The position numbers and the translations under genes were made by a program. Shown here piece by piece: positions 21,301-32,622 of a stretch of 64,000 bases of DNA. Source of the stretch: Trichosphaerium sp. ATCC 40318 (Eukaryota; Discosea; Flabellinia; Trichosidae). The notes beneath the pieces were generated by a model. The model did no database searches and was not told the origin of the DNA. It was given only the letters and a program-made list of their open reading frames with translations. The DNA is taken from positions 62,001 to 126,000 of the forward strand of contig JALMLS010000440.1 of the NCBI GenBank assembly GCA_038496445.1, given 5' to 3'. The number at the start of each line of letters is the position of its first letter. Within the stretch, counting starts at the first letter, position 1.

Positions 21301-23626
21301 GTGAAGTCTATGCCAGGTGTAGGGAGTAGCTCAATTCTGATTTTTGCGTTGTTCAATGTCATATCAGAAGATATTTTGATAGGAGATGGGTCTGTTAGAA
21401 CGAACTGTATCTCTGCTTGGTTTTGTCCGAAAACAGGTATGAATATATCAAAAGTATAATCGAATGATGGGCTTTTGGTAATATCTTTCAATGCTTTTCC
21501 AATTGTTCCAGTTGATGATATAACACCTTTTCCTGTGATATCAAGACCTGAAAAAAAAAAGTCAATTGAAAATAAGTCACAAGAGACAGCATTCTTCACA
21601 ACAAGAAAAGAAATGCAATAAAAGATTCGAGAAGGGTTTCAAGTAGGTTTTAACCGTTTTGGTTTTGAAGCGAGAGGTATCACGTGAGCTTAAAAATTTA
21701 GCGAATTTTCTGAGATTGAGAAAAACTTTCGAGGGTCGTTTTGGCAAGGCTGGTAACGGTCGTTATTTGACTAACCTTCTTTGATTGATCCAGTGTTGTA
21801 GTTAGATAAAGTGAGTGTAACATCTCCTGTGACACCAATTTCGTTGGCACTTGGAGGTTGCTTGTCAATGATATCATCAAACAATTGGTCCATTCCCACA
21901 ATAGAAGTAGACAAAACCAAATCAAACTCAAGGCTCTCAGTGGATGCATCTACAGACCAGCTAGCCTACACACAACCATTAGGAGAAAATCGCGGGAGAA
22001 GATAAAGTTTTAAGTGAATACTTACGGAGATAGGAGTGCTAGTCTTTGAAAAAGTAACAAGTGCTTCACCTGAAAAGTCAAGCTTAGCAGGAGGTGCTGA
22101 GAATTCTAACGTTGCGCCAGACTTAAAAGACAGCCATTTTTGGCCAAAAGCATCCTTCCAAGCGCTTGTGGTTGAGCCTAAACGGCAAACGTCAGCAAGC
22201 GAAATCATGATAATGGATAACGAACCCTTAAAGTCAATAGACTCGACAGCAACGAAATCAGCGGAAACATGGAAGTCAACAGTATCGTCTTTGAATGCAA
22301 TAGCAAGGTCAGAGGATAAAGATACTTCTGGGTTCTTTGCTGCTACCAAGTGAAGGTCAAGGTTCGATGCTTTAATACTCTAAACCCAGAAGTTAAAAAA
22401 AGTGATATCACTTAGCAACATGCCTTTGACTTGAAATAGAGTGGTGTTACAATCTCTAGGTCAAGAGTAGCGTATGGACTAGTGCTAAGAAGAGGAAATA
22501 CAGCCTAAAATATGATAAAGTTATTACACGCAGATAGGAGTTCTGTTGTAAAACACTTACGTCGAATTTACCAGTTATGGTGGAAGCGCCAGCGAGTTGC
22601 TTTAGTTTAGCGTATCCAGGGAATGTAGATTCAAGAATAAAAGATCCTTCCATTGTAAGTCCCTTCTTGTAGGTTGCTCCTTTGAGATCCGTAAAATCAG
22701 TGCTAAAAATAACGTAAGACATAGACAACGAACACGAAAACCATCGAAGGAGCCCAAACAAAAGTACGAAGAAAAGGCGGAAAAGTCCAAACAGTTTTCG
22801 ACAAAAAAAAAAAAGGAAGGCTAGAAAAACTTGCCTCGCCGCTTCAATGGTGTTCTTTCCTGTCAATCTAACAGCGCTGAACCATTTAGATCCAGTATTT
22901 TTTGTAACGTTACTTGGGAATGATGTTATATCAGCTTCAAAGCTAGAAATATCATTAGGTTTAAATCACGTGATACACAAAGAAGAGAATGAGCGCACTC
23001 AATGTAGATTTTCAAGTCTTCTGTACCAACATCGTGAACAAAAACCATAAGCAAATCAACGTGCGTATTTCCCCATACAGAAGCATCAGCGGCTACAGTA
23101 AGCTCTTCTACCGTTCCCTTTGTAATAACATTTGTTGTGACGTTATCAAGGCGAAGAGAAACAACCGAGGCGTTCGAACCTAACCGGGTAAACATACAAA
23201 GAACTAACGAAATGAAAATCACGTTTTTTGTCACAAGCTTGGAGTTTTTTTCATAACACGTGGGTATTTGCGTTTTCGCGACAATAAGCAAAAAATAGAT
23301 TATTCTTACCTGTTTGAAACGTAGCTTGAACAAAGTCCCAAGACGATGAGTTAAACGCATATTTTGATAATTGTTTTTTAGTTTTAATGTAATTTTCCAA
23401 CTTCGCCAGTGTGCTATCAGCTTGGAATCTACCCAAGTTCTGAGACAAAAACTTGGTAGCCTCTTTCTAAAAAGCGAAGGAAGTGTCAACAATGCATGTA
23501 AAATGAATCTAGACGTCTAATTATTACCATTCTGGTGGGTTTTGGAATGTTCCCGCTGTATCCTGATACAGAAGCAAGGATAAACAAAGCTAATATTGCT
23601 CCAAGGCAATATACTTTTAGTGCCAT
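18319..23626 (-). CDS. large secreted beta-rich repeat protein (unidentified family)
   Basis: It starts with a signal peptide (MALKVYCLGAILALFILASV...SG) at 23626 and ends ...KYLKKLFG, stop TAA at 18319-18321. I count roughly 20 short exons with small introns. The mature part is Ser/Thr-rich, alternating polar/hydrophobic sequence typical of beta-strands. A module recurs with a signature W(K/D)..F..KWL(T/S), at about 22150, 21180 and 20345 with a weaker one near 19430, each followed by a strand ending in DFSG or SLSMSGS. No known domain was recognised; extracellular matrix, sheath or adhesive roles are possible. CACGTG sites occur within it at 19244, 21681, 22967 and 23257. Confidence 0.65.
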
Positions 23627-23759
23627 GTTGCCAATACGTGTAATGAGCGTAGTTTAGTACTGTTAGGTAAGTTTGGGTTTAGTACACATTTGCCAACAAA
23701 CTAACAATGTTTCCCTTAGCAACGTGAAACTTTCTATGTTTTAACATTCTATGTAAAGA

Positions 23760-24100
23760 CCGCAGCCAGCAGATGATCACAATACATCCAAATATGCTTG
23801 CGTATGACGCTTCAGTTATTAACAAAACCAATGTACCTTATCTTGTTCTAATCTTCTATTTAAATTACAATGGTAAGGAAGTCCAACTTACAGCTACGCC
23901 AAACGTCAAGCCCACTTTCTGTCAATGCGTATTTTGGCGATTTTTTGTGGAAGGTGGTTTAGTAAGTGAGGGTAGTCACGTGATTTTCCATCGATTTCAT
24001 GCCGAATTGACAACTATTCGTAGCCCTCTGTGCGTACAATTGTGGCAACCTAAAACGAAAACTATAATTGTTAGACATTTTCGTCAAAAATAGCGAAAGA
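23760..24100 (-). pseudogene. stray TRPV-channel exon relic
   Basis: On the minus strand, around 24055-24005, an acceptor-like TTTTAG is followed by a frame VATIVRTEGYE. It closely matches the exon WVATILRTEDYEQF of the channel gene at 46.8 kb; about 45 bases are similar, including part of the preceding intron. The match then meets a stop. It is a small duplicated fragment with no other channel exon nearby. Confidence 0.5.
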
Positions 24101-24174
24101 GTTGCGTAAAATTCGCAGAAAACCCTTAGTGGACTTAACGTATTTGGTTGTTTAGTAGGTTTTGCAGTTCTTAG

Positions 24175-25508
24175 ATGACCACAACACTCAGCGATTTAAA
24201 TACTGACGTTCTGTATCATCTTGTGGCTAAAACTAAGGGTTGGTCGCTTTTTGATGCAGTTTCAGCCTGCAGGAGTGTAGGTGTTACGCATTTGAGCGTA
24301 TTAGCTTATATTTATACTAGATAACGCAAGTTTGCAAGGATTTACGTTCTCTTCTTCCGTTAAGCTACGATGATCCCGTATGGAAGGTTCTATACAACGA
24401 GCACCTTCCCACACTTACATCAACACCTGACGGTACGTTGATTACCTTTTTTATAAACCTTGAGAAGAGTTCTCAATAAGTACTTATTTTTAGAATCTCA
24501 TAAAAATCATATCTGCGCAGTACAAAGATTTAGTAAAAACAGAGTTATCATTACAGAAAATATAAAAGTAGAGGATGGTAGGGGTTTGTTTGAATTTCTT
24601 AAGGTCGATATGTATCTTATGGGCGGTCATGTACAGCTATTCTACAACGGAGAGGTACAACATTCTCGTATTATTTACGGTTTTTTTCTACAAACGTGGG
24701 TTTTTGCAAGAACGCCATGTTGTTAGCACTGGTGTAGACACAGGTGACCCTGTGTATGCTATCTAATTGATGTACTTTGTATACAATTTGAGCATAAAGT
24801 CACGTGTTTTCTATAGAGTGACCTTTTGAACAGCGTAGTTATTTCAAATTAAACCTTTTTTTTTTTTTTTGCTACAATTTTCTTCTAACTCGCATTTGTG
24901 TTAGCCACTGTTCACTCAACTGAGTGCGTCAAGTTTGATCCGTATTTTTTGGTGCGGAAAGTGGGATAAAGAACTTGTTGGGCTTAAGAGTAAGCTTACA
25001 AAGCTCGAGAGAAGACTTCGTTTCGGAATTATAGATCCAACAGCAACATTAAAGGTTCAGTTGGATCCAATAATGTCTGCGTTCGCATCACAATCATACA
25101 CAATTACTTATGATCCCTGTTTTCAATATGAAGGCGCTACCGTACGTATTCACAATCACCATGTGCAGCAGATGTCTGTTGGCTGTTTAATTTATTTACT
25201 TTTTCTTTTGCTAGGATTCAGATGTCTGGGTAGTTAAGAGACTACCTCGAGATCACACTGGAAGTGATTTTCCAGTTGAATATAAAGATAGAAAATTAGT
25301 TGTTATATGCCAAGATTACATCAATGAGGAAATTGTAGCACAGTATGAGAAGAGGTTAGATGAGTATCCTAATATCAGACCTATTGTGTTGGTAGCTGAA
25401 TGTATAGATAATGATTGTCGTACTAGAGTTATACTGGACGGTATGTAACAGCTAAACTGCATAAATTGCGTATAAGAAACCTCTTTTCCTACAAAATACG
25501 CAGAGTAG
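24175..25508 (+). CDS. F-box protein with a conserved unknown C-terminal region
   Basis: Exon 1 (ATG 24175) encodes LNTDVLYHLVAKTKGWSLFD...ACRSV. After a small intron comes VCKDLRSLLPLSYDDPVWK, completing a textbook F-box. Later exons give an ICAVQRFSKNRVIITENIKV segment, then FWCGKWDKELVGLKSKL, then VWVVKRLPRDHTG and VVICQDYINEEIVAQYEKR. The last exon adds one Glu codon and TAG at 25506-25508. One exon boundary between 24660 and 24905 is uncertain. The C-terminal part looks globular but I do not recognise it. Expected role: SCF-type adaptor. Confidence 0.65.
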
Positions 25509-25794
25509 TCAAGAACTAATAGCTTGTTCATTTGCAGTTAAGTAGTTTGAACCATCGCAAGTTTAGTAATGAACGTTTACATCGTTAGCTGTTATATCAA
25601 TAATACCAGAAAAGGAACTTTTAAGAATATAAGGATTCTTATGGACCTTTAACTTTATCTAATTTTGCACCAATAAAATAAGAAAACACGTCATACAGGT
25701 TGTTAAATTAATATATTCTGTGACTTCAAGGAATTGTAAGATAAAATATAAGGATTTAATGGAGATTACTACCAGTAAAAAACACTTATTACAG

Positions 25795-26400
25795 AGGAGT
25801 GACTTCAACTTGATATCATTAATTTAGACTTTGAAGTTTACAAATGGTCAACACTCTCAAAACAAACAGTTTAACAACAAGGTTTAATAAAATGTTTGAA
25901 AAAAATGGAAAAAAGTGAGAAGTTTTAGTGTATATACAAATACCTGTACAAACAATAAGTAATTCTCTGCAAATGGTAACCGAGATGTATCCGTTACGTT
26001 TATTTTTTGCTTTAATTACAAATTGTGAAAAAAAATTTTGTAAACACTTATATGTTAAGGAACTTCAACTTGATATCATTATTTAGACTTTGAAGTTTAC
26101 AAAAAGGTAAACAACAAACAGAAACAAGGTTTAATAAAAGTTTGGTAAATGTATTATGACTACCGTACTATGGTGTTTAATGGAAGAGGAAAGAAGAAAT
26201 CGTTTGCCAAATGGTAAATTAGACGCACAAAGTTTTTATGGACAAATATGTAAAATAGAAGGAATGAAAACAGGAAGGAATAAAGTTTTGGCCAAAGGTC
26301 AATTAAACGCACAAAGTTTTTATGTTGTGGTCATTAGAAGGAGGCAAGAAAGTGTTCAACAATAAATAAGTTAAGTACGCAAGAATCCTATGTCAAGGTA
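25795..26400 (+). pseudogene. two degenerate F-box-like/MORN_2 gene relics in tandem
   Basis: At 25805-25920 the family leader is readable as LQLDIINLDFEVYKWSTLSK, then after a +1 shift TTRFNKMFEKNGKK and a stop. At about 26060-26150 the same leader appears again with small deletions. It is followed at 26200-26330 by two worn repeats (NGKLDAQSFY, then KGQLNAQSFY). Stops and shifts are frequent; neither copy can encode a full protein. Confidence 0.75.
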
Positions 26401-26823
26401 AAAAGAGAAAGAAATGGAAAATTACTGTACCAATGAAGTTGAATAATGTACGACAGAACTACAAAAGTTCATTGGATGAAATTATGGCTAAAGTGATATT
26501 TAAAAACCATCCGTGCATTGGAAAAGCTGTATGGCTATAAGTGAACTTTGTTTATATTATTTATTTCTGCATCCGTGCTAATTAACTTAACACCACATGT
26601 TGATGCAAAATAATGACATTTGTAGAACCAGAAATAAACGCCATTGTTGACATAAGTCCAAGATGATACCAGTATTCTAGGGCCACCTTCACCACTACGT
26701 TACAAATTTGTTTTGTAAAGTGCCACTCTGCTAAAAAGCGACTTATGGTTTGAGTTAAGGCATTATTTAAATCTACCTAATTTACATTTATTTTAAACAA
26801 TCAAGGCGCTACGATCAACCTCA
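26401..26823. other. spacer without recognisable gene
   Basis: AT-rich sequence with no coherent exon seen. Confidence 0.4.
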
Positions 26824-28354
26824 TGGGTGACAGAATATCAAAGACAAGGAGGACGAAAGTATCAGACGAAGATATTGTAGCCGCGATCACTTGTGCGTGT
26901 CGTACTTTAATTCAACGATTTCACGGTCTGAAACGGCATTGCAGCGTTGATATTTTGGAACGTTACGTTAAAACCTTTAAAACAGATATCAACCGCCCCT
27001 AGCGGTTTTGACATTGGTATAAACTCTCTTCAATGCACTTTTTTGCCGTTTTAGTAACATTTCTTTAAACAGACCATAACGCGCCTGTACCGGACCACGA
27101 TACATTCTATATCATATTTGAGTATCTAGAACCGCATAATATAGTAAAAGCAGGACAAGTATGTAAGGTACGAGCGGTAGGCACTATATTTCTTTTTCGT
27201 GAAACAAAAATCACTGAATTGGTCTTCATAAAGCGTTTTTTGGCTTTTAGTCAATGACTGTTTGTTTTTAGAGCTGGTAGGTTACTTCTGTACACGATGA
27301 TATTTGATTTCGTTCCAGAAAATATGAGATTGTCACGTGCGCATAATATGTGTAGGTACAATATTGCCAGAGAGGACAGCTTATGGTTGTCAGAGATAAA
27401 GAAAATATCCGATAAAGATTTGATCAAAGACATTGATCTTAACATGTTCTCAAACAGTTGGGAGCGCGTATTCAAATCTTATTGGTTGCCCTATTGTTTG
27501 CATAATACTCAATGGAAGTTTAACCATGTTGGTGCTGATGTATGTCGACCAGGACGAGAACTTTTGTGGGTTTTTTCTGACTTTTTTCTTGTTAAGATAT
27601 CTGACTATATTTTTGAACTACTTCCAGATGGTTAGTACAATACTAGTTGATGAAGTGGATTTTATAATAATATCATTGTATAGGCCGTATATTATCAAAG
27701 CATTCTAATCACCACCGACACAAAGACAGGTACCAAAACACAAGAATTGTTGGTAGTTTTTTTTTTATGCAAACTTTCTTTAAAGATGGTCTCGTGTTGG
27801 TAATATGATAATAATGTCATTCAACATGTGTTATGCTATTCATATTGGTACACTGGAATGTAAAAATGGAAAAGTTGAATTCATGACTGGAGAAGCATAC
27901 AATTCAAAGGTACAACCTTTTCAACTCCCTATTCAATAACATTGTTGTAGAATAGAAGGTGGGTTTGGACAGCTGGAAGGTAAGCCCGAGCTTAATTAAA
28001 AACGCCAAGACATTTGCTTGGTGTTAAACAACCAAGTTTAACCGTAACCACGTGTTGTTGCTTCAAATTGATTCCGGTTTTTTTCTTCGTTTTTTTTTTT
28101 TGATGATTTTCCAATTTACAAAATAAAATGCTCTTAACTTCTTTATGACGCATGTGATAGTGTTACGTAACCTTATTATTACTATTAGGCAACCATACAA
28201 GAAAAATGCAACTATCGAAGATAAGACCTTGTATGACTTAAATCAATCAAATCCAGCAGACTATAGCGTCCATAGTCTTCTATGCCAAACTGTGTCACAC
28301 TTTGGAAATTCTTTACAAAAACATTTGAGGTCTCTTGATATTGCACATATATAG
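26824..28354 (+). CDS. F-box protein, exon structure partly unresolved
   Basis: The start MGDRISKTRRTKVSDEDI at 26824 splices in phase (donor near 26960, acceptor near 27074) to APVPDHDTFYIIFEYLEPHN...AGQVCK, an F-box. A further exon carries AREDSLWLSEIKKIS and SWERVFKSYWLPY. Downstream come an exon near 27820-27910 (CYAIHIGTLECKNGKVEF) and a final exon from about 28160 to TAG at 28352-28354. The junction between the F-box exon and the next one (27170-27360) is not clean: one frame reads VCKSW but meets TAG and TGA, so the gene may be damaged or use a splice I did not find. Confidence 0.5.
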
Positions 28355-28686
28355 TATAATAAAAATAAACAACTGACACTGTAAAAAAAAACCTTATTAT
28401 ACTGAAAGTGGTTTTGTAGTCAACGTCGATGAATATAAGTTGGCTTCTGAAGTCTGCTTGTGTATGAGTTGAGGTTCTGAATGTTAAATTCGTTAAGGAG
28501 GGAAGTTTTGATAAGCTGTTATCGCCGTAGTGGTTCAGAGCTTCTTAGAATAGAGGTACACTCTGCAGAATGGAAAAAGTGGGAGTTTAGACACATGAAT
28601 ACGTACCTCAATGATTAGTGACATGTAGAACTAGCGACGACTTACAGCATAACGTAAACACTGATTCCACGGAAACACGTGCGACA
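28355..28686. promoter_or_regulatory. spacer/5' region of the F-box/LRR gene
   Basis: No exon was seen. A CACGTG at 28676-28681 lies six bases before the chosen ATG. Confidence 0.35.
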
Positions 28687-30051
28687 ATGGCTTCTAATAA
28701 ACATAATGCTTCAGCGCTAAAAGAGCATAAACCAGGATCAAGCCATACAGAACTATTAGACATTTCTCCGGAGGTATTGTCGTATTTACTCTCGTTTGCG
28801 GATGACTCTATTCGATTTCCTGTTTCGAGTACTAGTAAACGACTATCAGATATTATCAGGCATGTTGTTGGTTACAATTGTATCTCTATTCAATCAAGCG
28901 AAGGTTGTTCTCGTATTTCAGGAAGTCCACTATTAAAAACCAGCAATATTTCATTAACTTTCAAGGAAGTGAACGATAAAGATCTTGCTTTGCTTGCAGG
29001 TGTTCGTTCCTTATCCATTCGTAGTACCAAGTATATTACCGACACAGGTTTGATATCAGTTTGCGGTGTCCGCCTTTTGACTATCAGGGACTGTCCGCAC
29101 ATTACAGATTTGAGTATCATTCAAATCTCAAAACACCTCAAGTCTATTTGTATGCCTGGAGCGGAACGAGTTACAGAGGTAGGTATAAAATCACTTGCAG
29201 GGATACCTGATATCAATGTATCATATACAGTAGTGACGGATGAAGTATTGTATGTGTTATCAGGAGTGAAGAAAATAGACTTAAGTGATTGTAAACTTAT
29301 TACAGACTCTGGCATATCGTCCTTGGCAGGTGTACATACAATAAATCTATCCTTTACTCAAGTTGGAGATGAGGGTATTATACCTTTGGCAGGAGTTCAC
29401 ACGATACTGTTGGATAGTACCTTTGTGACTGATAGAGGCGTTGAAGCATTGGCTGGTTGTCACACCATTAATTTGAAGTATACTGATGTTACAGATAGAG
29501 GTGTATCAGCGTTAAAGGGTGTCCACTCAATCAATCTCTCACATTGTTATGGAATTACTGGAAAGAGTATGCGGAGTCTTTCATCTGCTGTTGATATCAA
29601 TCTTTCTCACACAGGTGCTACAGATGATTGGCTTTATCCTCTTTCAAGTGTTAAGATAATAAGTTTAAATAGCTGCGACATTACAGATGAAGGTGTTAAG
29701 ATGCTTGGTAAACGTAATGTTGAAGAGATACGTCTTTCTAATTGTACGAAAATAACAATTGAATGTATGGAGAGTATCTCTGGGGCAAGAAAAATAAATC
29801 TATCAAATACTAATGTGGCAGATGATTGGTTAGTTCATCTTATTGGTGTACAAAAATTATTACTTTATGATTGCAAACATATTACAACAAAACAAGTAAT
29901 TACCCTCAGAGGTCAAAATAATTGGTGCATAGACAAAACAAGGACGATGCAAGAATGTAGAAAATTTGCTCAGGCTGATGATCATTTGCCAATCAACTAT
30001 TCAACAATTCGACCACTTGTTGATATCAAGTCAGCTTACTGGTTTAAATAA
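28687..30051 (+). CDS. F-box/leucine-rich-repeat protein (AMN1/FBXL type)
   Basis: A single long exon of 454 residues. I chose the ATG at 28687 (MASNKHNAS); the frame is open further upstream but without an ATG. Residues about 22-62 (DISPEVLSYLLSFADDS...SSTSKRLSDII) form an F-box-like segment. They are followed by about 14 LRRs of about 23 residues, with the repeating phrase SLAGVHTINLS.T.V.D.GV, of the cysteine-containing/AMN1 kind. The absence of introns is unusual for this window, where most genes have many, and could point to retrocopying. Likely role: substrate receptor of an SCF ubiquitin ligase, with LRRs as the binding surface. Confidence 0.8.
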   Translation: MASNKHNASALKEHKPGSSHTELLDISPEVLSYLLSFADDSIRFPVSSTSKRLSDIIRHVVGYNCISIQSSEGCSRISGSPLLKTSNISLTFKEVNDKDLALLAGVRSLSIRSTKYITDTGLISVCGVRLLTIRDCPHITDLSIIQISKHLKSICMPGAERVTEVGIKSLAGIPDINVSYTVVTDEVLYVLSGVKKIDLSDCKLITDSGISSLAGVHTINLSFTQVGDEGIIPLAGVHTILLDSTFVTDRGVEALAGCHTINLKYTDVTDRGVSALKGVHSINLSHCYGITGKSMRSLSSAVDINLSHTGATDDWLYPLSSVKIISLNSCDITDEGVKMLGKRNVEEIRLSNCTKITIECMESISGARKINLSNTNVADDWLVHLIGVQKLLLYDCKHITTKQVITLRGQNNWCIDKTRTMQECRKFAQADDHLPINYSTIRPLVDIKSAYWFK

Positions 30052-30358
30052 AATTTACTTTGTCTGAGCCGTATGCCTTTTAATCTTACCCTATCCTAGG
30101 GTTTCATTGGTTGGGTGGATTAGGTCCGTTGTTGGATGCGAAGGAGACTTGGAGCATGACAATTTTCGTCTGTCTCATTTCTTTAGCCAAACGGTACTGG
30201 ATCAACTGCTAAAGACCAATGACTGGTGTACGCTGCTTTGATGCTTGGGTATTCACTGCTCATAACGAGAGAAGCTGCAACAAACCTAGAGTTAAGTGGT
30301 GCATGAAAAACTGACTATCTTAACTTGCGATCATTAATTGTTGATTCGAGACTAAACA
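30052..30358. other. spacer without recognisable gene
   Basis: No exon was seen. Confidence 0.4.
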
Positions 30359-31313
30359 ATGATGCTTACACGTAGTTCAATGCGCTATTCTGCTTTACAA
30401 ACAGCTAGTACGTAAAACGACCGTTTTGTTTCTGATACGCTTTTTTTTTTCTTTGCCTCTTTATTGCCGTATTCTTCTTTTAATCATATCTCTACGCGAA
30501 CAGATACCACCAGAGCACAAAAGAGGACTTTTACTAGCTCAGTACAAACAAAGTCTCCTGAAAAACCTGCATACACCTTCAACATGAACTTTGCAGTAGA
30601 TAAAGAGATCGAAACGAAAAGTTTTAGCGAAATAATCAAACTCCCGCCTTCCGCTCTACAAGGTCTCGCAAATCGCGCTGATCCAATGTTTGCAAAGTTC
30701 AAGATAGGCACAATCGAAGATTTAGCGAATTGGTGAGAGTTTTCTTCGTTTTTTGTAGACTGACACTAAAAACCAAGGGAATACTTCCACAATGCGCGCG
30801 CTATAGCTACTCTAGCAGAACTAGAAGAATCAGGCAAACGTAGCCCGAAAGCTAAATCAAACATGAATTTGGCGCTTGACAAGGCGTATGAGACAAAGAG
30901 CTTTAAAGAGCTATTGAATGCACCGCCTTCTGCGCTTTCTGGTCTTGCTGATTGGACAGACTCTGTACTAAAGGACTTGAACATTCAATCCGTACGTACA
31001 ATCATACCACAGACGTAGTGCTCTTCGTTTCTGAACGAACTACAAGAATTCTCGCGAATCAATCCTTATTTTAGTCATCACGCTTTTTTCTGACTTGTTT
31101 TTTTTGTCATAGGTAGAAAAATTGGCTAGCTTCAAATACTGTAAATGGTACGCGTCAACGCCGTTGACTAATCAAGAAATAACAACAAAAAACTTTTCCG
31201 AAAAAAAAAGAAAAGAAAAAAATCCATCCTTTATCATACTCACAATCTGGTTTATTAGGAGTGAAGCGCTGGTTGCTCTAGCAAAGTCAGAAACTAAGGA
31301 TCATCATAGTTAG
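30359..31313 (+). CDS. small protein with two repeats of an unnamed helical domain, probably mitochondrial
   Basis: Five exons (30359-30407, 30504-30732, 30778-30991, 31113-31147, 31259-31313) close in phase to 193 residues. The N-terminus (MMLTRSSMRYSALQTA, then RAQKRTF) is basic and Ser/Thr-rich without acids, like a mitochondrial presequence. Two homologous units follow: MNFAVDKEIETKSFSEI...PPSALQGLAN...IGTIEDLANW, and MNLALDKAYETKSFKEL...PPSALSGLAD...IQSVEKLASFKY, each ending in an A..LA motif. The pattern suggests a tandem helix-hairpin-helix-like fold. I do not know a named family; function unknown. Confidence 0.7.
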
Positions 31314-31779
31314 AAAAAAAATGGAATAAAACTAGTAGGAGGTTGTCGTAGACAGTTAACTTTCACCTACCTTTTTTCCGAATAAAAAAACCAGTCATTT
31401 TTAATTGCTTGCTACTGCTAGGGATTAATCTTTAAAAACTAGCACTAGTGCTAAATAAATATAGCGGTATATCACGTTAAAGGTTACATCGTTGAATTTC
31501 CGTGTTCACATTTTATGGGTACAGTAAAAGGTTTTAGTGAAGTGATATTTTTACAAAAACAATAAGACTTTTATTGAATACTACTAGTTTTGCTTAAAGT
31601 GACTGATGTCAAATTTCAGGTTGTTGTTGTGGTTTAAGCTCTAATTGTTCGATAATGTAACTGCATAGTATCCTTTCTAAAAATGTATGTCACGTGTTTT
31701 GAAAAGTTGGGAGGTGTGAAAAAAAAAGATGAAGTGAATTGTGACAGTATTTGTAAATAAAGCGCATAGAAACTAATGA

Positions 31780-32622
31780 AAAGAACCCAATAGTAAATTT
31801 TGAATTCTACAGGCGCTCAAAAGGACTACCAAGAAATAAGCAAGTACCTTGTTCTTGCCATACTTGACGAAATCATCAAAGTTATTCAAAACAACATTTG
31901 ATTCAAATAGATTATGCAAGTATTCAATTTCATAGCTATAAACACTCTTTAAAATCAATTAGTACGTTATAATAATATGTGTATAAACGCTGACATACCT
32001 CCACTCCACATGAAGAGTAGATTTGGCCCTTTAACTCATCAATTGTGTTCACACCTTCAAAAAAACAAAAGTCAAAAAGAATAAGATGACACATGTTTGC
32101 TCACCTTTGCATGTTACAGAATAAGTCTTTGATCCTTTTTTAGCCTGTATAAGTATACCAGTAACCGTATCAGGTACTTTAGGAGAAGATTCCACTTGCT
32201 TCTGAGCGTTTTTTTTCAATTCTTGTTCAAGTACTTTTTTTTTCGCAAAAAGCACTTGGTCTTGTTCAACTGCTTCTTCCATTTTTTGCTTCTAAGTAAC
32301 GCATTATTTGAAAGAAACAATAATGTATTTACCTTTATTTCCCTTAGTAGAGTCATTATGTTCTTTTGTAGTGCATGTACCTGTTTTCTCTGTTCCTCTG
32401 ACTCGCATAGGTGCTCTTCTAGCATACATTGGCGTTCTTGTAGCTCGCATTCCAACATTCGGTTCTTATCGCACAGCGCGGCTTAGAAAACGTTAGTAGA
32501 GGGTTTTTCAGGTTATATTGTACTTCAGATAACGGTTTCGCACCTATCTCTCTCTCTAGCGCTTCTACCATACATTTCAATTGTTCTACCTCACTTTTTA
32601 GCGCTTGTTCGGTCGCAGACAT
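31780..32622 (-). CDS. coiled-coil protein with a small C-terminal globular domain
   Basis: It starts MSATEQALKSEVEQLKCMVE at 32622 and continues as heptad-rich coiled coil (LEREI, CDKNRMLECELQERQCMLEE, ALQKNIMTLLREIK, EEAVEQDQVLFAKKKVLEQE). A short domain follows (VPDTVTGILIQAKKGSKTYS, then NTIDELKGQIYSSCGVE and NFDDFVKYGKNK) that could be a beta-grasp of PB1/RBD type. Six exons are needed and the exact 3' end near 31780-31810 is uncertain. Function unknown; probably an oligomeric adaptor. Confidence 0.6.

Noticed and set aside
27070-27360. Alternative genetic code with TAG/TGA read as amino acids
   Set aside because: TAA, TAG and TGA all serve as clean stops in other well-closed genes of this window.
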